Positions 8,037 through 15,079 of a stretch of DNA of 26,429 bases are shown one piece after another (positions within the stretch are counted from its first letter, which is position 1; each line of letters starts with the position of its first letter). The position numbers and the translations under genes were made by a program. The notes under the pieces are model-generated. The model searched no databases and was not told where the DNA came from. It saw nothing but the letters and a program-made list of their open reading frames with translations. Location of the stretch: positions 1 to 26,429 of the IMG/VR virus record IMGVR_UViG_3300041809_003457, one strand, 5' to 3'. The stretch comes from a virus.

Positions 8037-8219
8037 ATGGACCATTACGATACAGCGGGGCCAACCGTGACCATCATCGTCGAGGGTGGGGTTGTTCAGC
8101 ACGTCGCTGTTCCTCTCGGAGTGCGAGCCATTGTGCGAGACTACGACGTGGACAGCGATGATGCGGACCTTGCAACCGATGGTAACGGCGACGAGTACCT
8201 CGAAAGCGTTTGGGAGTGA
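8037..8219 (+). CDS. Small acidic element-type protein, 60 aa
   Basis: The pattern TVTIIVEGGVVQHVAVP ... VIVRDYD-like core (AIVRDYDVDSDDAD) and acidic tail is one I remember from many small genes on plasmids and integrated elements ('..I.GGVVQ.V......V.V.DYD'); no function is established. ATG 8037 follows a GAAGGAAGAT element and the GGACC word. Its TGA is 3 bases before the GTG of the next gene, so co-translation is likely. The family memory is not verified. Confidence 0.65.
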   Translation: MDHYDTAGPTVTIIVEGGVVQHVAVPLGVRAIVRDYDVDSDDADLATDGNGDEYLESVWE

Positions 8220-8222
8220 CCA

Positions 8223-8501
8223 GTGCCGATTTTTGAGATTGAGCAGTACGAACTCCACATCCTGACGCACAGAGTTACCGGAGACGACGAAACCGACGCC
8301 TTGGTCAAATTCTTCCAAGGCATTGAGGGGGAGGCAGTCTCCTTTGAATTTGTGGGCATTCCCAGCGACTATGGGATGAGCTTGGGCGAGAACCGAGACC
8401 TGACGGACCGTCTGTTCGATCTGGGAATCATCAAGAGTGGCGATACTATCATCCCCAGCGTTCGTTCCATCAGGCAAGTGGACCAGCGGAGCGGATCATG
8501 A
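8223..8501 (+). CDS. Hypothetical protein, 92 aa, coupled to the RuvB-like gene
   Basis: GTG start 3 bases after the preceding stop. The opening (MPIFEIEQYELHILTHRVTGDDETDALVKFF pattern, beta-strand then helix) resembles small 'YxVxAxxxxEA' type proteins that act in phage and plasmid early regions, but I cannot name a family. Its TGA overlaps the ATG of the next gene (ATGA at 8498), which indicates translational coupling to the RuvB-like ATPase. It could therefore be an accessory protein for that ATPase; this is inference from position only. Confidence 0.65.
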   Translation: MPIFEIEQYELHILTHRVTGDDETDALVKFFQGIEGEAVSFEFVGIPSDYGMSLGENRDLTDRLFDLGIIKSGDTIIPSVRSIRQVDQRSGS

Positions 8502-9445
8502 GTGAAGATACCGAACCCATCATCTCTAGCTTGACTCAAGTAATCGGCCAAAGCAGGGCCGTCAACGTTCTTCGCACAGCCCTTGATGCCTACTTCAACG
8601 ACCGCTTCAAGACCGGCGTTGAGGGGGCCATGCCGCATATTCTCATGTGCGGACCGGGCGGCACGGGTAAGACCCTCCTAGCCGAGACCCTGAGCCGGGA
8701 GGTGTGTGCCAACAACTGCCACATTGAGCTTTCACAAAATATCGCCAATCCCCAACAGATGCAGGGATTACTCATGATGCTCGAACCGGGGGATATTTTG
8801 TTCCTTGACGAGATTCACGAGTTGAGTTCCACGGTACAGGTCTGCCTCTACCGTGCATTGGAGGAGGGCAAACTCTTCCTCACCGGGAATCGCAAGGCGG
8901 TCAGCTTGCCGCCATTCTGCCTGATCGGTGCCACGACTGACGAATATCTGCTGACAACAAGCATGAGGGACCGCTTTAAGATTCTACTTCGCCTGACCCA
9001 TTACAGCGAAGCGGAGATGACTCTGTTGATTCGTCAGCGGGCCAAACGACTCGGCTGGGCCATTGACGACACATCGGTGGGCGAACTCGCCAAGAGAAGT
9101 CGAGGTGTCCCTCGTCTCGGTGTTCGACTTCTCGATGCTGCAAAACGTGTGGCCTCTTCCGAGTCGTCCGACGTAATCGAAGCTGGGCATGTCTCTCGTA
9201 TGTTGGAGATCGAGGGCATCGATGCTCTCGGTTTCGACCTGACTGAGCAGAAATACCTGCACCTGCTGCGGGAGCATCAGGGAGCCGTTCGTCTGAACGT
9301 GATCGCCACTTCCTTGGGGTTGCCCCGGCAGACTGTGGAAATGTTCGAGCGAGATTTCATTCGGCTTGGCCTGATCGACAAGACCGAAAAAGGCCGGATT
9401 CTCACGTCGGCTGGGATCGCCCACCTGCGGACCACAACGACCTGA
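8498..9445 (+). CDS. RuvB-like AAA+ ATPase, 315 aa
   Basis: A AAA+ ATPase closest in layout to the Holliday-junction motor RuvB. Visible are Walker A GPGGTGKT (52-59), Walker B LFLDEIHEL with D104 E105, sensor-1 GATTD (144-148), the arginine-finger segment SMRDRF (155-160) as in RuvB's 'LRDRF', the 'SRGVPRLGVRLLDAAKR' sensor-2 region, and a C-terminal winged-helix part (LTEQKYLHLLREHQGAVRLNVIATSLGL). The length is slightly short of the usual ~340. No RuvA or RuvC is encoded in the window, so it would need the host RuvA or a dedicated partner. ATG 8498 has GGAG upstream and overlaps the previous stop. Probably moves branches during element recombination or replication. Confidence 0.85.
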   Translation: MSEDTEPIISSLTQVIGQSRAVNVLRTALDAYFNDRFKTGVEGAMPHILMCGPGGTGKTLLAETLSREVCANNCHIELSQNIANPQQMQGLLMMLEPGDILFLDEIHELSSTVQVCLYRALEEGKLFLTGNRKAVSLPPFCLIGATTDEYLLTTSMRDRFKILLRLTHYSEAEMTLLIRQRAKRLGWAIDDTSVGELAKRSRGVPRLGVRLLDAAKRVASSESSDVIEAGHVSRMLEIEGIDALGFDLTEQKYLHLLREHQGAVRLNVIATSLGLPRQTVEMFERDFIRLGLIDKTEKGRILTSAGIAHLRTTTT

Positions 9446-9487
9446 TGCCGTGTTGGTAGTGTCCGTTTTCAGCAGGGATTCTGAACG

Positions 9488-9952
9488 ATGAGCGTGAGGA
9501 TCATGAGCGAAGACCGTATCAAAGCTGCAATCAGTGTTTCGGCTCACTGCAAGCTCCTGCAAATGAGCCGGAGCCAATTCTATTGGCACGTTCGCAAGGG
9601 AACATTCCATCCTCCGCTCAAACTCCCCAACGGGCGGCCCTATTACAACGCTTCCCAGGTGGAGGACAACCTCAAGGCGAGGGAGATGGGGGTGGGAGTG
9701 AATGGAGTTTTCGTAATTTTCTATGAACGTGCCGAACCCGGTGGTTCGGGTCCGACCAGGCCCGCAGCCAAGCCAAAGGCCGATTACACCGATCTGATCG
9801 AAAGCCTTCAGGCCCTTGGCCTGACCAACTTGACAACCGCCCTCGTCGAGAAAGCCGTGGCCGATTGCTTCCCCAAAGGGACGGTGGGCCAGGATGAACA
9901 GCACATTCTCCGCACAGTTTTCCGACACTTGAAGCGGTCGGGAACTGGGTGA
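9488..9952 (+). CDS. MerR/excisionase-like HTH DNA-binding protein, 154 aa
   Basis: Residues about 18-58 form a MerR/AlpA-type winged HTH: 'KLLQMSRSQFYWHVRKG' (helix-turn-helix) followed by 'LPNGRPYYNASQVEDNLKAR', the typical wing and next helix of excisionase-like proteins. The C-terminal part is Ala/Pro-rich, then helical, without a known domain, and is longer than in simple excisionases. ATG 9503 (MSEDRI), with GAGG just before it, is a possible alternative start. The gene lies 68 bases upstream of the tyrosine recombinase on the same strand, which fits an excisionase or regulator of recombination. Confidence 0.7.
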   Translation: MSVRIMSEDRIKAAISVSAHCKLLQMSRSQFYWHVRKGTFHPPLKLPNGRPYYNASQVEDNLKAREMGVGVNGVFVIFYERAEPGGSGPTRPAAKPKADYTDLIESLQALGLTNLTTALVEKAVADCFPKGTVGQDEQHILRTVFRHLKRSGTG

Positions 9953-10020
9953 TTCGCGGGTGAAGTCCGTCGGGTCAGCGTGTGGACCCTTTGCGGAAAG
10001 TGCCAATCAGTGATTGAAAG

Positions 10021-11010
10021 ATGCTCGGTTGCCATTGGGATCATGTTAGGAAACCGTTGAAAGCTGTGCGAAAGATGTGCGAGAACCAAGACGAAAAGTG
10101 TGCGGATTTACGCAAGAGAAGAGTCGTTATCTTGCATTCGCCTGAATCTGGGATCGTGGTGCCGAGAGAGACCACCCGCCAGGCCGATTCGGACGACCAA
10201 CTCATCGGCCTCTGGCTCCACGGTCGGCCCGACCACACCCAACGGGCGTACCGGGCCGAAGCGGACCGTTTCCTTAGTTATGTTGACAAGCCGCTACGGT
10301 CGGTCAGGCTGATCGACATCCAGAGGTTCGCCGACCATCTGGCCGAGGCCGGGCTGAAGCCGTCGTCCATCCATCGGGCATTGTCGGCGGTGAAAAGTCT
10401 GTTCGCTTTTGGCTTCCGCCTCGGTTATCTCCAGTTCGATGTTGGTCGGGCTCTTCGGATTCCCAGCTTTCGAGATGAGTTGGCCGAACGGATTCTCAGT
10501 GAGGCCGAGGTGCTGAGGATCATTTCGCTGGAACCGAATCCGAGAAATCGGGCGATTCTGCTCACGCTCTACGGTGGTGGCTTCCGGGTCTCCGAAATCT
10601 GCTCGCTGAAGTGGCGGCATCTTCAAGAGCGGGATTCGGCAGGCCAGATCACCGTCTTCGGGAAAGGTGGCAAGACTCGGACCGTCCTGATGCCGAGAAG
10701 CGTGTGGGAAACATTACAAATTTTACAACAGGATGCTTCTGCCGATGCTCCGGTCTTCAAAAGCCGGAAAAAAGGCCACTTGGATGAATCCCAGGTCTGG
10801 CGGATCGTCACCAAAGCCGCCGAGAGGGCTGGCATCGACAAGGCCGTGTCGTGCCATTGGTTTCGCCACGCCCACGCCAGCCATGCCTTGGACCGAGGAT
10901 GCCCAATTCACCTTGTCCAGGCCACGTTGGGCCACAGCAGTGTGGCCACAACGGGGAAGTATCTGCACGCCCGTCCCACCGATTCCAGCGGCAACTACCT
11001 GCCATTTTGA
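10021..11010 (+). CDS. Tyrosine recombinase, XerC/D-like, 329 aa
   Basis: Site-specific recombinase of the phage-integrase family. The N-terminal SAM-like core-binding domain is seen around 'RPDHTQRAYRAEADRFLSYV' and 'LKPSSIHRALSAVKSLFAF'. The catalytic set is complete: R189 in GGGFRVSEICSLKW, a Lys in FGKGGKTR, H279 and R282 in HWFRHAHASHAL, H305 in LGHSSV and the nucleophile Y314 in TGKYLHARP. It acts by transient 3'-phosphotyrosyl DNA bonds. ATG 10021 follows a GAAAG; the first ~40 residues are unusual and a later start is possible. It lies in the middle of the cluster rather than at an end, behind the HTH gene, so it may resolve multimers rather than integrate the element. Confidence 0.9.
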   Translation: MLGCHWDHVRKPLKAVRKMCENQDEKCADLRKRRVVILHSPESGIVVPRETTRQADSDDQLIGLWLHGRPDHTQRAYRAEADRFLSYVDKPLRSVRLIDIQRFADHLAEAGLKPSSIHRALSAVKSLFAFGFRLGYLQFDVGRALRIPSFRDELAERILSEAEVLRIISLEPNPRNRAILLTLYGGGFRVSEICSLKWRHLQERDSAGQITVFGKGGKTRTVLMPRSVWETLQILQQDASADAPVFKSRKKGHLDESQVWRIVTKAAERAGIDKAVSCHWFRHAHASHALDRGCPIHLVQATLGHSSVATTGKYLHARPTDSSGNYLPF

Positions 11011-11066
11011 TTTCGGACCGCCTTGACGGGGGTGGTCAACAACACCTCAGTTCAAGGAGATCCAAA

Positions 11067-11472
11067 ATGACAGCTACTCGCTCAATTCGTCAAGGTCAGA
11101 TTGAGATCGGCATCGTCGAACATGAAGGCCACGAGTTCGCCGCATACGGTGCCACGGTCGTCCGAAGAGACATCACGGGCTACGTTAAGTTTAAGTCCGG
11201 CCACTTCTGGCTGACGACTTGGGCTGGTGGGACCATGTTGGACTGCCGTTCCGAGGTCGTCGAACGGTATTGGAACGGCTCTCTTGCCCTCCTCTTCCGA
11301 CTGCCAAGAGGGCGGTTCATTCGGCTACGGCCTGGGTGATGGGATGCTTTTCAGAGGTGAACTGATCGACGGTTGCACCGAGGACGACGCCCGACGCCAC
11401 TGCACAATGGTCGCCAACAACTGGATCGAGCTTGATGCCGAAGACGAACAAGCCGAACTGGAAACTGTCTGA
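11067..11472 (+). pseudogene. Frameshifted hypothetical gene (two overlapping frames)
   Basis: A very good ribosome site (AAGGAGATCCAAA) precedes ATG 11067. The first frame reads well through VVERYWNGSLALLFRLPRGRF, then enters an Arg/Pro tail and stops at 11339. In the next frame (+1) the sequence becomes protein-like exactly there (SFGYGLGDGMLFRGEL ... WIELDAEDEQ) and runs to 11472, whereas its part before about 11315 looks like shadow and has no ribosome site. Joining the frames near 11315-11325 gives a plausible protein of about 134 residues. A one-base indel, a sequencing error or programmed +1 frameshifting would all explain this; no obvious slippery site is seen. Function unknown. Confidence 0.6.
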
Positions 11473-11492
11473 GCGGACCAGACCGTAAGTGC

Positions 11493-11960
11493 ATGGATCA
11501 CAACATCGCCAAAAAGATCGCCACGAAGATCGCCCACTGGTTATGGAGTAAGACGAAGGTCAAAGAGGCACAACCCGTCGTCGTTCAGGTTGGCCATCAC
11601 ACCTATGCGGCGGCACGGTACGTCGAAGCTCAGAAAGGCGGCAATCACCAAACACGGTTGTTTTGCCTCGGCACCCTGCCTCCGCTCCACTCCAAGATGA
11701 GGCGGCTCTGTTATCAGACGGACCCCGACTCTGAACAAGGCTGGCACTTGGTTGCTTGGTTCCGACAAAACCGGCCTTGTCCGGAGTGGGAGCAAGTTCA
11801 CCCATTTGGCTCTCATTTTGTCCTGGCCTTGTTGACGCCTTTGGAGATTTGGGCTCAGGAACAGTTCCTCCAAAAACCCTATCGTCGAATCCCGATGACC
11901 ATCGTGGAAGTCGGACCGCCTCTTTCTAAAGTCAAGGAGAAGCACGATGAGTCAAGCTGA
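11493..11960 (+). CDS. Hypothetical protein, 155 aa
   Basis: Unrecognised soluble protein with a basic start (MDHNIAKKIATKIAHWLWSKTK) and a mixed alpha/beta middle part (VVVQVGHHTYAAARYVEA; GWHLVAWFRQNRP). A hydrophobic stretch FVLALLTPLEIWAQEQF is too short and mixed to be a clear membrane segment. The ribosome site is poor, which is odd for this cluster; the GGACC word stands 14 bases before the ATG. The 3' end overlaps the start of the next gene by 14 bases, so the two are probably coupled. No family can be named. Confidence 0.55.
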   Translation: MDHNIAKKIATKIAHWLWSKTKVKEAQPVVVQVGHHTYAAARYVEAQKGGNHQTRLFCLGTLPPLHSKMRRLCYQTDPDSEQGWHLVAWFRQNRPCPEWEQVHPFGSHFVLALLTPLEIWAQEQFLQKPYRRIPMTIVEVGPPLSKVKEKHDESS

Positions 11961-12255
11961 TATCGTTGTCTTTCGACGATGGAAGAACACCGGCGACGTG
12001 ATCGCCTTGTTTCCTGAACTTCCTGCGGACCTGGGCGGCGACCACTGCGACAGCTATGAACATGTCGGCCAGCACGGCGGTGCCGACTACCATGGTGTCG
12101 TCCAACACACCAAGCCATGTTCGCCGGACGATGCTGCCGATCTTGTCGCCGAACTTCGGACCATCGGCTATGTCTTGCGACCGATCAAGCGGGCTAGTCA
12201 TGTCCATCACGAGGCACGCCGACAGCTTGCATCGGACCTTCGCAACACCGTGTAA
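11947..12255 (+). CDS. Small element-type protein, 102 aa
   Basis: The core 'VVFRRWKNTGDVIALFPELPAD ... CDSYEHVGQHGGADYHGVV' followed by a helical tail with 'LRTIGYVLRPIKR' is a pattern I recall from many uncharacterised small genes of integrative elements and plasmids. The conserved Tyr-x-His-Val-Gly-Gln-His-Gly block suggests a functional site, but no activity is known to me. A strong AAGGAGAAGCACG ribosome site precedes the ATG inside the end of the previous gene. Two His-rich segments near the C-terminus (HVHHEARR) are specific to this copy as far as I can tell. Confidence 0.7.
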   Translation: MSQADIVVFRRWKNTGDVIALFPELPADLGGDHCDSYEHVGQHGGADYHGVVQHTKPCSPDDAADLVAELRTIGYVLRPIKRASHVHHEARRQLASDLRNTV

Positions 12256-12284
12256 GCCAACCACAACAGATTGGAGAAACAACC

Positions 12285-12593
12285 ATGACGGGAATCGCCA
12301 CCACACCCAAATTTGATTGCGGCGTTCTCCTTGCCACCCCCGGAGCCAGCGAAGCATTCGAGAAGAACCATCAGACGCCGTTCGAGTTCCTCAAGCGGCA
12401 CATCGCCGGAGACTGGGGTGAAGAACTCTGTGAAGAGGACCGACTGTTGAACGATCAAGCCCTCGTGGATGGAAGTCGGCTGTTGTCAGCATACCGTTTG
12501 AAGGACCAAACACGGGTCTGGTGTATCACGGAAGCCGAGAATGAGAACGGCCATCGTGAGGCCACAACGTTCCTGCTACCTTCGGAGTATTGA
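12285..12593 (+). CDS. Small element-type protein, 102 aa
   Basis: The pattern 'LLATPGASEAFEKNHQTPFEFLKRHIAGDWGEL' then 'DRLLNDQALVDGSRLLSAYRL' and a terminal 'TEAENENG.REATTFLLPSEY' belongs to a widespread small family of mobile elements, sometimes mislabelled as a restriction subunit in databases (from memory). There is no methylase or nuclease motif, so that label should not be used. GGAGAAACAACC precedes the ATG. It follows the previous gene by 29 bases and precedes the zinc-ribbon gene by 34. Function unknown, yet its repeated company with ardC-type genes suggests a role in transfer or plasmid upkeep. Confidence 0.75.
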   Translation: MTGIATTPKFDCGVLLATPGASEAFEKNHQTPFEFLKRHIAGDWGEELCEEDRLLNDQALVDGSRLLSAYRLKDQTRVWCITEAENENGHREATTFLLPSEY

Positions 12594-12627
12594 GGGGACC
12601 AAGCCATCAGTCGAAAGGACACGCACG

Positions 12628-12792
12628 ATGCAAAACATCCCTGCGGTTGAAGAAGTCCTGACGACCTATCGGAACTTCTACCAGTGCGACGAATGCGGCA
12701 CACGATGGACCGACGAATGGGACTGCATGTGCAACGACCGCTGTCCGAAATGTTCCTGCGAAATCGAGCCGTTCGACTCGGTGGAAATCTAG
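12628..12792 (+). CDS. Small zinc-ribbon protein, 54 aa
   Basis: Six cysteines in the order CDEC ... CMC ... CPKC plus CEIE: 'YQCDECGTRWTDEWDCMCNDRCPKCSCEIEP' type layout (residues about 18-48), the arrangement of a zinc ribbon with extra cysteines. Small proteins of this kind are common in integrative elements (from memory), next to the family of the preceding gene. ATG 12628, 9 bases after AAGGACA, is chosen; the frame upstream to 12541 is shadow of the previous gene. Likely binds Zn and perhaps nucleic acid or protein. It is the last gene of the cluster. Confidence 0.7.
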   Translation: MQNIPAVEEVLTTYRNFYQCDECGTRWTDEWDCMCNDRCPKCSCEIEPFDSVEI

Positions 12793-13687
12793 AGCTACTG
12801 CCAATAGCAAATCGTGAGTGGACGGGTCTGCTGGGGACAACACCTCAGTGGACCTATCCACCCAAGAGGGAGACCGAATCAGGAACGCCGTTGTCGCAGA
12901 ACGAGTAATGAAACAATTACAGCGGAATCTATTGAATCTGGTTCCATACCCCCGGCCCCCTGGAGAATTACGGGGGTGGCTTTCTTTGTTGGCCGTCGCA
13001 TTTTTGGAAATGGAAGAACTTTCGGAACCGCCGAAAAAGCGGCGTCAAGTTCCAAGGGGCGAGGTCGAAAAAATGGCGGCGGGAAAATCGGTTCGGTGGG
13101 AGGGTACGTTGGAAGAGCAGCAGGCCGAAGGCGGCTTGCTGGCGGCTTGCTGTCTTCCATAACCCGATTGGGGCAACATAAGCGTGGTTCTGTCCCCCAC
13201 ATGAGGAAAGTTTGGAAATTCTGGCGGGCAGCCACGCCAAATGCTTGACGCAGTTTCTCAAATAGAGATAATCGGGGTGGTGTTTGTTCCACCCAGAATG
13301 AGGCAGCGTTAGCGTGGTGAACGACTGGCAACCGTGAGTGGCATCCGCCCCTTCGCTTTCATCATTGTCGGCACGCCGACGACACGATCTGGCTCTCTCG
13401 GTCGTGGCGGCGTGCGTTCTTTGCTTGGCTCCATGCTGCGAGCCGTTTCCGGTGAAGGTTTCTGCGGAGATGCTCCGCAATCGGGAGCACATTGTCGTCC
13501 ATCAAGGCACTGAAAATATCTCGATCCGCCAGGGTCGATTCCATTGTTTTGCAGCCATAACATCCCAAATTGGAGGCGGCGTTTAGCGGCTGGTTCGAAC
13601 CTTAGTACCCGTGTTGTTGGCATGGTCCAGATGGTTTTCACATTGACGAGGTAGCGTTTCCAAAAACATCTGTCGGAGGAGAAAGTT
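12793..13687. other. About 0.9 kb without a convincing gene
   Basis: Open frames on both strands are present, but none has a ribosome site together with plausible composition. I see a 7-bp hairpin ACCCCCG / CGGGGGT at about 12950-12977 that could be a weak terminator for the cluster, a GGGTGG / CCACCC hairpin at about 13275-13294, and a 17-base word GGCArCrTwAGCGTGGT twice (13172-13188 and 13302-13318). The last ~100 bases must hold the promoter of the PEP-CTERM gene. This stretch marks the border between the element-type cluster and ordinary chromosomal-looking DNA. Confidence 0.5.
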
Positions 13688-14815
13688 ATGTTCGTATTTC
13701 CATCCATCCGAGCGACTTCTTCTATTCTCGTATTGCTTAGCCTGTTATGCGGAAGCGTGGCAACTTCAGCTTGGGGGCAGTCGTACACGGCGGTGGACCT
13801 GAATCCCAGTGGATATTCAGGGTCCCAAGCCTACGGTACCTCTGGCAGCCAGCAGGTCGGGTATGGCGTGATTGGAGGCGGCTACCACGCCTTGCTCTGG
13901 TCGGGCTCGGCAAGCAGCTACGTGGACCTGAATCCCAGTGGATTTACCTTTTCCCAAGCTAACGGCATCTCTGGCAACCAGCAGGTCGGGTCGGGCGGAC
14001 CTTCCAGTTTCACTCACGCCTTGCTCTGGTCAGGCTCGGCAAGCAGCTACGTGGACCTGAATCCCGGCATTGGACCGGATGAATTTTCAGAGTCCTACGC
14101 TTATAGTATCTCTGGCAGCCAGCAGGTCGGGTATGGCGTTATTGGAGGCAACTACTACGCCTTGCTCTGGTCGGGCTCGGCGAGCAGTTATGTGGACCTG
14201 AATCCCAGTGGATACGATCAGTCTTTCGCCTACGGTACCTCTGGCAACCAGCAGGTCGGGTATGGCCGAATTATTGGCGGCACCTACCACGCCTTGCTCT
14301 GGTCGGGCTCGTGGTCCAGTTACGTGGACCTGAATCCCAGTGGATGTACATATTCCGAAGCTCTTGGCGTCTCTGGCAACCAGCAGGTCGGGTATGGCCA
14401 AATTATTATTGGCGGCAACGACCACGCCTTGCTCTGGTCGGGCTCGGCAAGCAGCTACGTGGATCTGAATCCCAGTGGATTTACATCTTCCCAAGCTAAC
14501 GGCATCTCTGGCAACCAGCAGGTCGGGTATGGCCAAATTATTGGCGGCAACGACCACGCCTTGCTCTGGTCGGGCTCGGCAAGCAGCTACGTGGATCTTC
14601 AGAGTTTCCTTCCGGAGAACTACAATTCGTCCAGAGCCCTGAGCATTGACGCCAACGGTGACATCGTTGGTTCTGCCTACAACACACTCACAGGTCAGAC
14701 TGACGCCATTCTTTGGACGCCTGTCCCCGAACCCGCTTCCCTTACGCTCCTCGGCACCGCAATACTGGGACTCGGCACGTTTGCGTTCGTTCGTCGCCGT
14801 CTTCGGGCAGCGTAG
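13688..14815 (+). CDS. PEP-CTERM sorting-domain protein with HAF-like repeats, 375 aa
   Basis: Secreted protein. Residues 1 to about 30 are a signal peptide (hydrophobic SSILVLLSLLCGSVATSAWG). The body consists of six repeats of 43-47 residues of the form YVDLNPSG...S.A.G.SG.QQVGYG....HALLWSGSASS plus a diverged seventh, similar to HAF repeats that form beta-propeller-like folds. The C-terminus (about 346-375) is a full PEP-CTERM signal: VPEPAS, a hydrophobic helix and RRRLRAA. Such proteins are cleaved and sorted by exosortase, usually into extracellular matrix. A GGAGGAGAAAG ribosome site precedes ATG 13688 and a terminator follows. No exosortase is in the window; the gene is monocistronic. 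Confidence 0.92.
   Translation: MFVFPSIRATSSILVLLSLLCGSVATSAWGQSYTAVDLNPSGYSGSQAYGTSGSQQVGYGVIGGGYHALLWSGSASSYVDLNPSGFTFSQANGISGNQQVGSGGPSSFTHALLWSGSASSYVDLNPGIGPDEFSESYAYSISGSQQVGYGVIGGNYYALLWSGSASSYVDLNPSGYDQSFAYGTSGNQQVGYGRIIGGTYHALLWSGSWSSYVDLNPSGCTYSEALGVSGNQQVGYGQIIIGGNDHALLWSGSASSYVDLNPSGFTSSQANGISGNQQVGYGQIIGGNDHALLWSGSASSYVDLQSFLPENYNSSRALSIDANGDIVGSAYNTLTGQTDAILWTPVPEPASLTLLGTAILGLGTFAFVRRRLRAA
13793..14600 (+). repeat. In-frame tandem DNA repeats of the PEP-CTERM gene
   Basis: The motif GTGGACCTGAATCCCAGTGG and its variants recur at 13793, 13922, 14051, 14192, 14324, 14459 and 14591. The steps of 129, 129, 141, 132, 135 and 132 bases are all multiples of three. Long stretches such as CCTTGCTCTGGTCGGGCTCG are identical between units, so units can be gained or lost by recombination without breaking the frame. 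Confidence 0.9.
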
Positions 14816-14841
14816 CAGTCCAGACAACCGAGAAACTCACC

Positions 14842-14868
14842 GAGCCATCCACAACGGATGGCTCTTTT
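14842..14868 (+). terminator. Intrinsic terminator after the PEP-CTERM gene
   Basis: A perfect 9-bp stem GAGCCATCC / GGATGGCTC with an ACAAC loop is followed by TTTT, 27 bases after the stop codon. Confidence 0.85.
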
Positions 14869-14870
14869 CG

Positions 14871-15067
14871 TTCGCCGAACCTACTCCGCACCCACTTCCA
14901 CCATCGCCTCACGTATTCGCCGATGCGGATTTCACCCGCACCTTCCTCATTATCATACGCTCAACACATCGCCGGATGGTCTTGCACGGCAACACCGACA
15001 AGACCGTCCGACGAGAAGCGATAGCCGAAGAAGTCGAAGCACGACCGATGAAGGTCTTGTGGGGGTG
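14871..15067 (-). pseudogene. Decayed C-terminus of a reverse transcriptase
   Basis: Read on the minus strand in three changing frames, this stretch gives pieces in the right order for the end of a group II intron-type (RVT_1) reverse transcriptase: HKTFIGR (15067-15041), FDFFGYRFSSDGL (from 15038), CKTIRRCVERMI (14986-14951) and YDNEEGAGEIRIGEYVRR followed by WWKWVRSRFGE (14957-14871). The family usually ends 'KTFIGR...GFDFLGY.FSP.GL.VA..T....ER...LYEQ......IG.YVRRW.RWV'. At least two frameshifts and a missing 5' part show that it is dead. The remnant stops about 13 bases from the end of the sigma-like gene, which may have been placed there by the event that cut the gene. Identification is from memory of the family pattern. 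Confidence 0.6.
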
Positions 15068-15079
15068 TTGCTGGACTTT

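Noticed and set aside
8984-10006. 340-codon minus-strand frame
   Set aside because: Antisense to the RuvB-like and HTH genes; product is Ser/His-rich without motifs.
12285-12593. Label 'type I restriction subunit M' for the 102-aa gene
   Set aside because: That database label is attached to such small proteins, but there is no AdoMet or NPPF motif and the size is far too small.
12818-13162. 114-codon plus-strand frame after the zinc-ribbon gene
   Set aside because: Composition changes from segment to segment, there is no ribosome site, and frames of similar length exist on the other strand.
13338-13586. Lipoprotein-like 82-codon frame (hydrophobic stretch with cysteines)
   Set aside because: GTG start without a ribosome site, no clear lipobox, and the tail overlaps the promoter region of the PEP-CTERM gene. 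Could be revived by a homologue.
13617-13637. Sigma-54-like TTGGCATGG element before the PEP-CTERM gene
   Set aside because: The -24 half is approximate and the GC of the -12 half (TTGC) is absent.
14087-14827. 246-codon minus-strand repeat protein
   Set aside because: Mirror image of the PEP-CTERM repeats; the plus strand has the signal peptide, sorting signal and terminator.
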